From Crotalaria pallida (lineage: Eukaryota > Streptophyta > Magnoliopsida > Fabales > Fabaceae): a stretch of 64,000 nt of DNA. The DNA lies in assembly GCA_037953625.1 (NCBI GenBank), contig CM075651.1, positions 151,048,001-151,112,000 on the forward strand, in the 5' to 3' direction. How positions within the stretch are numbered: the stretch's first letter is position 1; the number at the start of each line of letters is the position of its first letter. The notes under the pieces are model-generated. The model did no database searches, was not told the DNA's origin, and was given only the letters and a program-made list of their open reading frames with translations. Of this stretch, positions 9,724 through 22,734 are shown in pieces. The position numbers and the translations under genes were made by a program.

Positions 9724-12700
9724 CTATTCCCACCTGTAACAAATGTGGTATGGCTTCCAGTTAGCTGTAAGATAAGATAAATATTGGAAAAATAAAAATG
9801 TAATATTATCTTTTACTTGTCATTTTTAATACAGAGAATAAGATTTTCAAACTTTCAAGGTTACTTCAAAGCAGAACAATGAATGATGTTAGAAACTGGA
9901 ATCAGATGCTATGGTTTCTGTATTATATACTGAACTTCAGCCATTGATATAGTTAGGTAGATATCATTAGCTGAAATGACCTTATACTATTACGTTGTCT
10001 CACTTTAATTAGGTCCAACCGTCCAACAGCTTGTCAGTTCCCATGCCAATAGCCGAAGACTAATATTTTTCAGACCAAGATACCAAAGTGGGTGCAACTT
10101 GTCCAAACGAAGTCCTAAATCTTTTTCCCTTATTTGACATTTCAAACACATTCTTAAATCTGAACTCAGCATTTTACATTTCCTTCCCAAGTTTTCCAAA
10201 CTGATTTCTAACACTCGTGGCAGTTATACCATCCCTACATCTCAGATTAGGGAAACTCAATTTTTATAGCAGAGCAATATAACAGATCTAGTTGTTTTAA
10301 TTGAATACCTAATCAAAGGATTCATGTATTGTCACAGATGACTCCTACATATGAATAGTTGCAAATAGAGAGCTAAGTTAATGTCCAAAAGGAAAACGAA
10401 GGATTACCTGAAAGTTTCGAACGATTTATCCTTCCAAATAAGAACACAAGCACGAGCTTCCATGTATTCAATCATATGTTTCGGTAGCAATGACTTAAAG
10501 GATGTGTTCAACTTCATTTTAGTCAAACTTTGACAAGCCAAAAGGAAAGCTACAAGGCCATTTGAAGTTAAACCCTCTAAATTAAAGATGGATATGTGCT
10601 GTAAGCAGCTTATGTTAGAAAGAGCTATGAGCCCTATATCTGTTATTGAGCAATGTGACAGCTTTATCTGCAATTCAAATAGATCAAGCTAAGTTAGTTC
10701 TTATACAAATAAATCAGGTACTAATGTTAATATATATATGCTGGCATACAAAACAATATCCAAAGGTTTTGGACAATCAAGGTATAGAAACCAGCCTGTT
10801 TTAGGTTTTGAGAATATTGTGCTAGCTGAACCATTGCAGTGTCATTAATTTTATAGCACTTCTTGATGTCTAGCACCTCCAGATTCCTACACCGGACAGC
10901 GATACTCGAGAGACCTACTGATGAAATATGCGGGCATCCTCGAATTTCTAGGGCTCTTAGCTTTAGGCAATTTGAAAGAGAAGCTAATGAAGTATCGGTT
11001 ATGTTGCTATTATAAGCAATATTAATAACCTCAAGTGAAGGACAGCCAAGAGCAATTGCGGCAACACCTACTTCAGTTATTCCTGAGCTCCTGTGAAATT
11101 AAATAGAGCAAACTTTAATTGGAAAAAGAAATTTTATAAATAATCTTAATTACCACTAATCTAGAATGACCATATTAAGATTCTAAAACTGCACAAGAAA
11201 TGGTAAGCTTCTGATGAAACTAGACTTGTCTGATGTCTATGAGCAAAAAACACTACATCCTTTGCGCTTTGCATTTATCCACAAGTATAGTTCATGTAGA
11301 AAGTAGAAACCTGTAGAGATCAAGATGTTTGAGCTGAGAACATCTGCTTCCAATATGCTTAAGTCCATTATCAGTTATATTCAAACAAATTCCCATCTTC
11401 AAAATAGAAAGTTTGGTGCATGTTGAGATCGACTCAAGCCCTACACAAATCAAAACCATAAATCATTCACCGAAGGTAAACTATTTATAAAGTAAGTGCA
11501 AGGTTGAAATGCAACCTTCATCATCAATTTCAGTGTCTGTGACATCTAATTCTTCCAAGAATTGACACCGTCCAATAAACGAAAAAGCCTCTCTGCTCAC
11601 TGAGCTACAAGATTCCATTCTAAGTGAAGTGAGCCTTGAGCATGAACGTGTGATGCTTTCTATGGATGCATGTGTTATCTTGCGACAGCATGTTATGTCT
11701 ACCTTATCCAGGGATGTGTGTGTTTGCACAAGGAAGGAGAGACACTCATCTGTGACCGCAACACATTTACTTAAGCTCAATTCTCTGAGTGAGGCACATG
11801 AATTACCAATGGCTTTTAATCCTGAACATGTACCCACACAACCATCTAGTTTAACCACTTGCAGCCTAGAAAAACTTTGCAGACATCTCCCAAGATCATC
11901 AGTGACCTGAATAAAATAAAATGAGTGAGCTGCAAGACAAGGCATAGTCCGTAAAATGGTTACCGCGGAATTGATTAGACAGATTCTAAACTTACAGGTA
12001 GACTGTATGATAGGATAAGCTTCTCTAAGTTCTGAGCACCGTTTGTTAGAGAAGTTAAGCCAATATGAGTGATGTTCTGACATTTTGACAAGTTAAGCAT
12101 CTGCCAAGAAAAAAGAGAAAACAAGAGTGTTTTAATGCTACGTATACTGATACTAGCTTCACGAATAGTTTAAAGAATCCTGATAATCCACTATGCTAGA
12201 TGCTGAAAATCACAGGCATTTAATAGATTCCCATTGTTTGACTCGAACGTTACTTTTACATTAAAAAAATGAAGAAAATTACAAGCCTTAAAAGATAAAT
12301 CAAATAAAAGTTTGTTAAAAGAAGTACTAACTAGGCACAGTGAGCCTCTATTGGAAGGAAATGGAAAACCAAAAGGGGTACCTTCATTGACTTGTTGCTT
12401 GCTTTGAGGCTTGCAAGACCCTCATCATCAATGCCAAGGCAGTGTTCAAGAACCAGATCTTCTAGATGTTTTAATTCGAAGATATGAAGGAGACATTTTT
12501 CTGTGATCTGCATAAGAGTCAGTGAATTTCCTCATACTTAGTATTATGAAGAAAGACACTATAAACCTGCATATCTGCGTGCTACATCATAAGCCTTAGA
12601 AAAGGCTAAATGTATGTGCTTCTGTCTCATGTAAGAAGCAATAAAAAGTAAATCAAGGTAAGCTTCATGGTTATCTAATCTACTTGGGGAATCACAAGTC

Positions 12701-14082
12701 AATTAGAGAACTATTCTAAGAAAAACAGTATGCACTATTCATTGGCTTATAGAAATAAATGTAGCATGATTCTTGCTTTTTGCTACCGTTTGATTTAGTG
12801 TTTACTGGTAAACATCTATCTTATGGCATACATATCGTGTAAATTAATATTTTGAGTAATCGTATCAAGCTGATTGAGCTGGCTTTATTAGTGATACCAA
12901 GATAATTACATCACAGTCTAAGATGCAAATCATTAGACAACAAATCAGCTAACCATTTTAGTTATTTTAAGAGGACTATCGCTGAATCTGAGAAAGCAAC
13001 TCGACAAAATTCCACGGTTTAAAGCAATCACACTACTAAAGCACTCATGGTGCATCAAACTACAACTAAAGCAGTTTGATAAGGGCACTAAGATTGTCAA
13101 CCATCTCATTCTCCCTGGAAAGGACAGAATAATAAGAGCTATTGAACAAGACATCATTGCCAAAAGGCAGAGAAAAAAGGAAAGGGAAAACTGTAACTCT
13201 GTGATGGTTCTCTTCGAAACATTTTCATAGTTACACTTTCACACATTGGTAGCATTTGGTGTGTGTTCTGTTTTCTTTTGCTACACCCTCTTAATTAAAC
13301 TAAAATGTTTCACATCTTAGTGTTTCCTCATGTTGTGTAATATAACCATGCTTTTAAAAAACAGAACTAGAAAAGGGAAAAAAAAAAAAAAGATTTAAGA
13401 CTTAATAGAGCAAAAGTGCATTGCAGAGAGAAAATATACTTACCGGTAAGTAAGAAAGATCCAAACTCCTAATTTGCTTGCATTTAATAGCAATCAAACC
13501 AACCCCAAAATCAGTGACTCTAATACACCATCTTAACCCAACACACCTTAACTTACTACACTTAACAGCTATGCACCCAATCCCCATATCCGTTATTGAC
13601 TTACACCTTCCCAACAACAACCTCTCCAAATTCACTGCCTCGGCTATTGCCTTGGCAGCTGAGTCAGTAAGATCAGTCCTATTAGACAAATCAATCTCAA
13701 CCAAGTTGGAAGAACAGTTCAAGACCAAGTTCAACAACCCCACGTGAGTGAAGAGCCTTGAACCAGAAAGGTTAATGGATTTTAAACAAGAGCTCCAAGC
13801 AAGTGAGACTGAAGTCAACGCGTCATCATCAACACAAGGACATAGTGAGAAATCTAAGTGTGAGATGGAAGGGTAGCGGTGAAGGGTTGTTGGAAGGAAC
13901 TCAAGGCGACGTGGCTTTAGTTTTGTTCTGTGGATTGATTCTATGGAGTGGAAGGACTTGTTGACTTGAGAGAATGACTTTGTGGCAAAAGGGTCTTCTT
14001 GAATATGGTCAAGGATCATAACTATGAGTTCTTCTGTGAGATGGTTGAAGAAGTTAGTGTTGGGTTGTGATGGTGATTCCAT
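9724..14082 (-). CDS. FBL3: F-box/LRR-repeat protein, FBL3/RAE1-like (8 exons)
   Basis: Substrate-receptor subunit of an SCF E3 ubiquitin ligase. Exons by splice sites and reading phase: 14082-13444, 12507-12382, 12100-11996, 11906-11516, 11440-11311, 11090-10796, 10667-10408 and 9733-9724, giving 651 residues. Arabidopsis FBL3 (At5g01720, RAE1) is of similar length. An N-terminal F-box (about residues 10-55, LTEELIVMILDHI...DPFATKSFSQVNKSF) binds SKP1. It is followed by about 18 cysteine-containing LRRs (for example GLRWCIRVTDFGVGLIAIKC). The C-terminal segment LEARACVLIWKD-like (EYMEARACVLIWKDKSFE) matches the family end. RAE1 is known to target the transcription factor STOP1; the same role here is inferred from similarity. 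The intron between exons 6 and 7 needs a GC donor (CAG|GCTGGT) to stay in frame. Exon 8 contributes only three full codons plus the stop. The gene appears intact. Confidence 0.93.
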
Positions 14083-15968
14083 GTTTTTTGGTACCTTCTT
14101 TTTTGGTATAAACCAACTGTATCCTACAAGAAAGATAATCTAGTTCAAGCCACGTAAGACTACTATGAATTTGTCGAGTATTTAAGGCAGCTGCATTTTC
14201 ATAAACTCTGACTCGAAACTTATGATTAAACTAGAACAACTTTGTTCCAAATGATTGGTGGTACTTGGTACCATGTTGTTTTTACTTTTGTGTTTGTGTG
14301 TTTTTTTGAGTGTGTGATGAGAATAGTAAATGGAACATGGAAGATTAATACGAGTGTGAGTGAGGTATAACTGTTAACAGAAAACAGTGTTCTGCTTATG
14401 TGGTGGGGAGTTTCGGTTCTGTACTTTGAGTTTGGTATCAGGGTCAGATTACAGTGTTGTTGACTTTGTCTTAATAACAATTTCCATTTCTTATTACCAA
14501 ATCACCCTCGTTGTTTATTTATAGCAGTGTTTATTGTTACCTTTTTAAATTTTGCCTAATTATGTTTTTTTTTCTTTCTAGAATTTAGCTAAGGCTCTTA
14601 GAAAAAATATTACACGTTCTCCTTTATCTCGCAAATATAAAATGTTATATTTCTCAATGATTTTTCGTTATATTTGATTTTTCTATTTCTAATGTAGACT
14701 TTTGTTAGTATTTGTTTCTTTTCTAATATTTGTAGTTTCCTTTCAAAAAAAAAAAAAAAGTAACATTGCCTTTGTTTTATAGTGCTTTTTTTTTTTTTTT
14801 TGGAACTTTATGTTGATCTTATTTGTAAGATTTACATTTAGTTTGTTAATGACATTAACTACTTAAAAGTGTTTACACAAATATCCTGGTTTACTCAACA
14901 TATTTTTATAATTAAATCATTAATGAGTTACGCTTTTAATTATAAAATTAATTTCTTTCAAAAAAAAATTATAAATTAATTTTAAAAAATATTAAATATT
15001 AATAATTTCAAGAGAATAATATTCCTTTTCACATCAAGAGAGAGCTTATCTAATTATGACAATTGTATCATTTTTTTTCAATTACTAATAATATTAAAAA
15101 AAAATCCTGCACAATATCACCAAAAGAGAGGCACCCTCAAGCAGTCATTTCCTGCACAATATTCACAAAAAATTCACTAACTTCTTTCAGGTTGAGAATA
15201 AATAACTCAAAGAAGTTAGGGAATTTTTTTGTTTTGAAAGTTGAGGATATATTTGGTATTGCCAAAGAGAGAATACCAAGGCTATATGGGGGAGTAGTTA
15301 TCTGAGGTAGTAGAGCTCCAAGTGCACATGGTACGGCGGCCACCACGTCTAATAATCAATCAAGTTATTCATCATGTTGACATGTTCTATACTAGTACAC
15401 TTTTCACCGAAGCATGCACGAAACACCAATCAACTGGTGACAACATATCTCCCAAGGTTTTGCTCCAGGGACAATGATAAGAAAGCACAAAGTGATTAAA
15501 AAAAAATTCTAAAGAGTGCCCGCAGAACACTTGTTAAGTGATTAAATGTGGTTAAAAATTATTGAAAAATGCATTTTTTTTGAATTCTCGAAAGAGTAAA
15601 TATTTTGGACTTATGAATTTTTTCCCCTTTTAGTATCCTTAATAAGTGCCCTAAGACACTTGTTAGCAAGATCCTAAAAAAAACTCGGAAACTAAGTTGA
15701 ATACACTTTATAAATTTAATGTTTTGATTTCTGGACAAACTAATATTTTTTAGCTTATTATTCCAAATCTTAAGAGGTAAGGTGTATGTGTAGCCAAATT
15801 GATTGAAAAACCACTTAGAGTTAATAAGTTAGTTCAAGGTTGAAAAATCAGTTGATGATTAAAAAATCAGGGATCAAAGGCCAGCTGGCTAATCGAATTG
15901 AAAGTGTTTTAATAAAGCTAACCCATCAACTATCTAGTAAATGTAAAATAATATAAAAGGCTTAAATT
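14083..15968. other. Promoter side of FBL3-like gene and intergenic DNA
   Basis: This holds the upstream region of the minus-strand F-box gene, poly-A/T runs near 14740-14800, and AT-rich DNA. A less AT-biased minus frame at 15137-15346 (VAAVPCALGALLPQITTPPY) looks faintly protein-like, but I cannot identify it. No bounded element was seen. Confidence 0.5.
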
Positions 15969-16761
15969 CTGTTCGGCAACACGAGCTATGAGCTTTTTAG
16001 CTAACTAAGAGCTTTTAGATTTAGTCAATAAGTTACTAGTTCCGTTCGGTGAACATAAATTAGAAAGAGCTTATAGCTATTAAAAAAGAAGCTTGTAGCT
16101 TTTGAAAGCTACTTCATGTAGCTTTCAAGAAACTAAACTAGCTTTCAATAATTCATATACCAATTATACCCTCAAACAAATTTTAAAATTCTTTATTTTT
16201 CTGGTTGATTTTATTAGTATTATTTATATTGCATACGTATTGTACTTTAACAATGAAACGAGTAATATTGCATATGGAATCAATTAATCAAGTAATATTG
16301 GATATATCTTCTATTACTATGTTGTACTACTATTAAATTATCAAGTAATTTTATTATCTAGAATTTTGTGAGCAAATTAAAATATACTAATGATAATATA
16401 ATTTTTAATTTACAAATTTTGTTATAATAAATTAATTAAATACATAATAAATAAATAAAATAAAATAAACTAATTTAATTAATTATAATTTAATCATTTC
16501 TACATTTTATTAATTAATTAATTAACTAACTAACTATCTATTTAATAAATAAAGGAAAAATATAAAATATAAAATATAAATAATATAATGTAGTATGTCT
16601 TTTTTTGTCATTTAATAAATTTCAGCTACACCAAAAGCTAGTTTTGCTAAATAACTCTATTTCAAATAATCAGCTAAACAACTATAAGCTCACAGCTACA
16701 AGCTCACAGTTTCTAGCTATCTTAACACCTACAAGCTACAAGCTAGTTTTGTCAAACAGAG
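15969..16761. mobile_element. Inverted-repeat (hAT-like) element
   Basis: The left arm (CTGTTCGGCAACACGAGCT, then repeated AGCTTGTAGCTTT) and right arm (AGCTTGTAGC inverted, AGTTTTGTCAAACAGAG) are imperfect inverted copies about 150 bp long. They enclose about 500 bp of AT-rich DNA rich in AATTAATT. Flanks CTTAAATT and CTTAGTAA resemble a decayed 8-bp duplication. No transposase frame was found, so it is a non-autonomous element. Confidence 0.65.
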
Positions 16762-17669
16762 CTTAGTAATAAGTGACTTTTAAGACATACGTTCCTTCAA
16801 CCGACTTATAAAATTGTGACTTATTTAAAGATTGCTTTTAACCAAACATGATAACTAACTTATTTTTTTTATCAAATAAATCAGTTGACTGACTTATAAA
16901 TCACTTCATAGACTTACCAAATACTAACAAAATAAACTAGCTAGTAAGATTTAAAAAAAGAATTAGGTCAGAAAACAAATTAAAATAACTCTACCCTCAC
17001 TTAAACCCCAGCCCCAATTCCACCCTTCCCATTCATCATCTTCCTTCTCAAAACCATCTCCAACAATTACAGCCCCACCACTCCTGTTGCCACCTCCCCG
17101 GACAGCCACCACTACAACCACGATGACCACCACCACGAAGCTTATTCCCTATCCTTTTATTTTCTAGACCTTCCCTGAAATTTCTGTTTGGCCACTGCTT
17201 CATCGCATGAGCCACATATGTAACGGTGAGACAAACTATGGTAGTGTGGCAATGGGGTGGGAAAGGAAAAAGGCAATTGAATTGGAGGATGGTGATGGGG
17301 GTAAGGGGTGAGGGTAATATGGAATTTCCGTAGATGGGGTGAGGATATAATGTACAGTTTTCAGTTTATAATAGATATGCTACAATTTCATGCAGTAAAG
17401 AGGTTGCTCACTAAGTAAACAAGTACTACATGCTTTTCTGAGAAAATTTAAATAATCCACATGCAATCAACAGCCATTATACCATCATTATCTTTCCCAC
17501 AAATGCAAAAAAATTCTCAGTGTGCCGGTTTGTTACTAACTGTGAACTTACAACTCTTGCAATCAGTTTATAATAGATATGCTACAATATGCAAAAATCT
17601 CTTCTAAATTACCCTTCCCACAAATACAGCCAAGAGTCGGAAATATATGGACGGATGAAAATCAATCAG
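16762..17669. other. Intergenic DNA downstream of U2B''
   Basis: A pyrimidine/CCACC-rich patch lies at about 16980-17160 among AT-rich DNA. No coding family is recognised. The last part probably includes the 3' untranslated region of the U2B'' gene. GATATGCTACAAT occurs twice (near 17375 and 17575), a small local duplication. Confidence 0.5.
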
Positions 17670-20600
17670 CTACTTCTTAGCAAAGGTGATAATCATGGCA
17701 TTTTGAGGGGTGATTTTGAAGCCATGAAGAGCCTGCATGGCCATGGACGATTGCACCTCATCTTCAAAATCAACAAATGCGATACCTGGCTTTGCTTCGA
17801 TCAAGCGCACTTCCTTAAAACCTGGGTATTGTTCGAAGAGCATTTCAAGCATCCTACCAGTAGTTTCATGAGGCAAATTCTCTATGAACAAAATATTGTT
17901 AGGAGGAGCTGCTTCTTGAGCACCAGGTCCTTGACGGAATGAGGGCTGCAGACGATATATTTTAGTCAAGTAATATCATTGTAACAGGAAAGATAACTAG
18001 ACAAGTGCTTGGAATTCAACATTAACACACATCATATCCAGACCAATAGTTAAACTGAAAGTTATCAACAATAATCATTATTATTTTATTTCACTTGCTT
18101 ATATTATTCTTTCATGCTCACAAGACTATGAGATGCAAAAATTGATCTGGTGGTCCAAAATTTGTTAAGGGGAAAGAAGAAACTGCTATATACTAGTATA
18201 AACTTATCATAATCCACACAAAATTCTTACCAAACGGAGAAAAACAGGCACCATAAGCAACATTGATTAGAAGAACTTACTGTTGGGCCACCATTACTTG
18301 CACCATGTGTTCCATTTGGCACAGCTGATTGCTGTGTTTCTTCACGGCGCTTCCTTTCAGCTGGACAGCAAAATCATGTCGGTCAAACTCAGCAAGATCA
18401 AAATGCGATGGTGGAAGGAAGATTTAAGATCCATTGAGGCATGTATGTAAGTTTAGTTTTGGAGGAAAATGAGAGAAGAGAAAGGTTCAGTTTATCAACT
18501 TAAGAATGATTAGAAGAAACTATACAAAGGAAAAGTCACACCAAACTTTCCGTTTCCATCCAAAACCAACGTCACAAACACACCTTTAACTATGCACATT
18601 AAATGGCAATATTAAATTATTTACTCTGAAAAACTAGGGGGTTAATATACTAATATTTAACACTTAATAGTAAGTTGGTAAGAAACAATCCATGATTGTA
18701 AAATTTGAAATCTTCAACAAGGCATAAGGATCAACAGGAAATTCGTGTATGAATCATATGTTTATTGCCAAATAATTAATTTAGAATTACAAACATGATA
18801 CAATTTACTACTGGGCTTTAACTACACAGTAAACAACAACCTTATAACAGAAAATGTGAATATTATCTTTAAGCCAAGGAAATCTGATGATGATAGATTA
18901 TCTCAAATTTTCAAGCCACTGAAACATACTATCGGGTTCAGACCATAGTACAGTCACTTACTTACATACTTCCTACTTTAAAGTAACATTTGTCATTTTC
19001 AGATTCCCACAGATATAACCATTACGTTATGATATAATTAAATCAAACTAGTTATATCATCTTTATAACTGCATTGAGGATGCCTCCATGTAGTTCTACC
19101 TGTAGTCAATCCCAGTGGGATCCCACGCAATCCCGGGATCCCATCCCAGTTTGGCATGGAGCTGAGACGGGATTTGCTATCCCATCCCAGATTTCCATCC
19201 CGGCTATCCCAGCTCCAAATCCCAGCTATCCCAGGTCCAAAATCACAGTTTCCCACTGGGATCTCGCTGGGAAAGGGACAACGGGGTTAAAACCCGATTT
19301 TGAACTCATTTTTAAAATGACTTGTAGCTTTGTTTGGGACCTTTGGGTCATTTTGACAAACCCCTGAACCTTTTACTAGATTTATGTTATTGATTTTGAG
19401 CTTTTGACTTTAGTTTTGTGTATTTTTCTATTTTTGGCATTCATATGTGTATAGTATAAATTGCTTATTTTGCTTTCCTAAACATCCCTATCCCGGTCAT
19501 CCCGCTATCCCGTTTTTAGGGAAGGCTGGGATGGTATGGGATCTGGGATTGACTACAGAGGTTCTACTGACTACTATTGCAATTTTAAAATCCTATTATT
19601 TATGAAGGTCCATACAGTTTCAAATGGAAATTACCACTACTGCAAAAAGTACATACAACAATACAACATGCACGAGTTCTAAGCTATGAATTCAAAACAT
19701 GGGGAAGACTATGTTTTGAAAGGGAACCATAAATGACAATTACTCACCTTTCTCCTCTTGTTTCTTTTTCTTTTCCCGTGGAACATAACTTCCCTCTTCT
19801 TTAGCAATACAATCTGACTTCGTTTTCGCATATTGAATTCTCTGCACAAATTATATACACAAAAACCTGTGAGATGCATCCTATTGATAGTAAGATCCAC
19901 AAATCAAAATACCAATCAACTTTATAAGAAAAGGGGGAAAAAGAAAGAAAGGGCACAGAATTTGTCATCTAGATTTCTCTCTCTCATTCTGGATGATGCT
20001 CTGCCCAAAGGGCAATAGAGGTTGGGATCATAGAAAGTTAAAACATAATATTTAAATAAGAACACTCACAAGGGGGAATACTTTGGCATGAACATAAATC
20101 CATGATAGACATTACCGAACTAAGAAAAACTACAAGATTCAATATCGGGGACTGTAAAATAACCTGAATAGGCAATTAGAAATAGTTCGCAAAAGTTTGA
20201 AATAAGATATAACAATTCATGAGCATAAATGCATATGAAAAAAAAAAACAGTACTACAACTTGATTACCATAGGTTTGTCATAGAAGGGGAAGTTTTGCA
20301 TTTGTCGCACCGCATTACTAGCAGCAGTGACTTCACTAAAACAAACCCAAGCCTGTCCTCGAAGCTTAGGAGTCTTTAGAGCAACGACATCCAAAATCCT
20401 TCCATATTGAGAGAATAAGCAATACAGAGATCTCTTCAACTCTGCCATATTGACAAAAAGACGTAATGGCAAGATCGCAAAAGAACCCTAAATTTATAAA
20501 CAAAAGAAGAAAAGAACAAATCCAATTACAAAATTATCATATCCGAATTGCAAAATGATGGGCAAGAATCAAGCAAGGGCACAATATATCTTCCCTCGAG

Positions 20601-21148
20601 CGCATTATCTATTATCTATGACTATAAACTTAAGTCATATATTGTCGATTTGAGACATGCCCAATCCAATTTATGTTTCCAACACAACAATCATTAATCA
20701 ATAATATTTCAACCGTCCTCAGGAGTCAGCTCAGTTGGTTAAGCTGTAGAACTTAGAGTGAAAGTATGCCGATTCAAATCTCGGGAACTGCATTCTCTTT
20801 CACTCCACCCCTAAAAAGAGAAATTGCATATAAAAAGAAATAAATAATTTAAAGATAAGAAATACGAGAACCACAGCTCAAAAACCAAATCCACATTTAA
20901 CCTAATTCAGCAACACACATTAAACCTAGATGAAGTTTATAGTGACTGCTACTGACACCAAATAATACAAATGAAAATTGAGAAGCAGATTTGCAACTTC
21001 ATCAAGTTCCAAAAAATAAAAGCATAGAAAACAGTTGATAGGGATTTAAGAGAGGTTTTAGAAAAAAGATACCTTCTTTCTTAACTTTTTCGTTGAGGTT
21101 TTTGATGTAAATGGTTTGGTTCGGAGGTATATCCCCTGATAGCATCAT
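17670..21148 (-). CDS. U2B'': U2 small nuclear ribonucleoprotein B'' (5 exons)
   Basis: A spliceosomal RNA-binding protein that, with U2A', binds stem-loop IV of U2 snRNA. Exons: 21148-21073, 20441-20269, 19841-19748, 18360-18281 and 17945-17670; the total is 233 codons with stop (232 aa), the length of Arabidopsis U2B''. RRM1 spans exons 1-3 (NQTIYIKNLNEKVKKE..., RNP1-like RGQAWVCFSEV, about residues 9-85). A charged linker (PREKKKKQEEKAERKRREE) follows, then RRM2 in exon 5 (NNILFIENLPHETTG... KPGIAFVDFED). Two in-frame ATGs open the frame (21148 and 21145). The second matches the MLxxDIPPNQ start of relatives and is the likelier one. All introns are GT-AG and in phase. The nearly identical U1A is less likely because of the linker and RRM1 sequence. 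A MITE and a SINE sit in its introns. Confidence 0.95.
19101..19560. mobile_element. hAT-like MITE in U2B'' intron 3
   Basis: Inverted ends TGTAGTCAATCCCAG / CTGGGATTGACTACA are followed inwards by GGGATCCCATCCCAG-type stretches that can fold on themselves. GTTCTACC (19093-19100) and GTTCTACT (19561-19568) flank it as a near-perfect 8-bp duplication, placing three extra bases (GAG) inside the right end. It carries no transposase. Confidence 0.7.
20722..20830 (+). mobile_element. tRNA-derived SINE-like sequence in U2B'' intron 1
   Basis: AGCTCAGTTGGTTAAGCTG (A-box-like) is followed 40 bases on by CCGATTCAAATCTCGGG (B-box/T-loop-like). This is the internal pol III promoter layout of plant SINEs. 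It has no cloverleaf acceptor stem, so it is not a tRNA gene. Target duplications are not clear. Confidence 0.5.
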
Positions 21149-22733
21149 TTTCTCTCTCTCTCTCTCTGCTTCAGATGGTGCAGCGGTGGAGCCCTAGAAC
21201 TAGTAATAGTTGAAGAATCGAATGTCGGAGACGACGTTGCTTTGGTTTTTTGGGCTTTTCAGGGAAGTTCAAATTTCACAAAATTGGGCCTGGCCCAACT
21301 GAAACAAAAACCTACCTGTACCAGTATCAATGGGCCTAAAAACGTTCAAGAAGATAAGATGAAATAAGTTTTGAGAATAAAATTTTTCCACCCATGGTAT
21401 GCGCATGCTACCCCACGGTCGTGACTCTATTTACTACGTGCTAGTTGCGAGTCAGGTTACAATCCTTTAAAAAAAATAATTTGCACTGTCGTGACCTTAC
21501 ACACAACTGGGAAAAATCGGTTGTAAGTATAGTCACGATCCAATGATTGGGTGGCATAGTCATTGTGTGATAACAAATTTTTTTCTCTAAATTTAAATAA
21601 ATATCAGAAAAAAGATGTTTGTACAAATTGTAATTAAGTGTATGTATAATTTATAATTTGGAACAATTTAAGAAAGTTACAATGAGATTGATCAATAAAA
21701 AACGAGTGGGAATATGTATTTGAGAATGTCAATAGCATCGTTATGAAATATTATTTAATGACTTGGGTGTCGAGGTATGGAAAACATTTTCTTATATCCA
21801 CCAAGTTGAATATAGTAATAGTTAATAAATATATGGGTTCATCAACATGGGTTGTGACGAGAGTAAACGGTTAAGTTTCGCTTAAACAAAGTCTCGAGTT
21901 TGATTCTTTGTGGATGTAAAAAACTCATGTTGTGAGACTTACCTGTCATAGTCAGGCATGACCGGATCGATTTCTAGGTAGGACTTGAGAAATCGAGTAG
22001 ATAAAAAAAAAAATTTGTTACGTTGATAAATGTATTTTTGATAGTCAACGGGTTTGGAAAGGAATAATGTTACGTGCTAGCTGGGGCCTGGGTGGCACAG
22101 CCTTAATAGGTAATAGTGTAATACAGCCGTGTAATTAATTTCTTTTGCAAAAAGTATAGTTTAGCGTGTTTCACGCTACTTATATTCTTCATGTGATTCA
22201 CACAATTCGTATTATGAAGATCATCACAAGATTGCAAGTATATTTGATTTGCTTTCCGTTTGTTTACGGTACTTTAATTTAGAAAGCCGAAGAAAATGTG
22301 GAAAGAGAAAGGAGATTGTAGTGTCGACCGTTGAATAATATCGTGATTGGAATAAAAGATTAGATAAAAGTGCATGAACATCAAATGAAAACATTAAACA
22401 ATTTTCTGAGATGGATATATAGAGTTGAGAATTGTACGACGTGAAGTTGTTTGCGGGGATGGGTCTACGGGCTAGAAAGTAAAATTGGCATATTAAACAG
22501 TAGTAAGAATCAGTTAATTGGTTTACCAAAAAAAAGAATCAGTTAATTGATCTTCCTCGAAGAAGATCATAATAACCATGCCTTTCAATCTTTATCTTTT
22601 GATGACTGCGCACGTGTTCAAATGGAAATTCATAACCACGATGAAGATTATAAAATCAATTGGCTTTCGAATTTATCGTGTTTATTTTTTCTATTACATA
22701 ATTCATCGTGCTTATTATGATTTTTTTTTTCGA
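21149..22733. other. Intergenic DNA upstream of U2B''
   Basis: Begins with the 5' region of U2B'', including a TCTCTC tract at about 21150-21168. Apart from a SINE-like stretch (about 21840-22010), no gene is seen. A 101-codon minus frame (22224-22529) has no recognisable family. Confidence 0.5.
21840..22010 (+). mobile_element. SINE-like sequence
   Basis: GACGAGAGTAAACGGTTAA and TCGAGTTTGATTCTT resemble spaced A and B boxes. The stretch ends in an A-run (about 21999-22011) after GAAATCGAGTAGAT. Ends and duplications are uncertain. Confidence 0.4.
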
Positions 22734-22734
22734 A

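Noticed and set aside
11629..11910. 93-codon plus-strand open frame
   Set aside because: Antisense of FBL3-like exon 4.
17589..17942. 117-codon plus-strand open frame
   Set aside because: Antisense of the RRM2 exon of U2B''.
20722..20830. A tRNA gene in the U2B'' intron
   Set aside because: Box-like sequences only; no paired acceptor stem could be drawn.
22224..22529. 101-codon minus-strand open frame
   Set aside because: AT-biased composition, no domain, no splice or promoter context.
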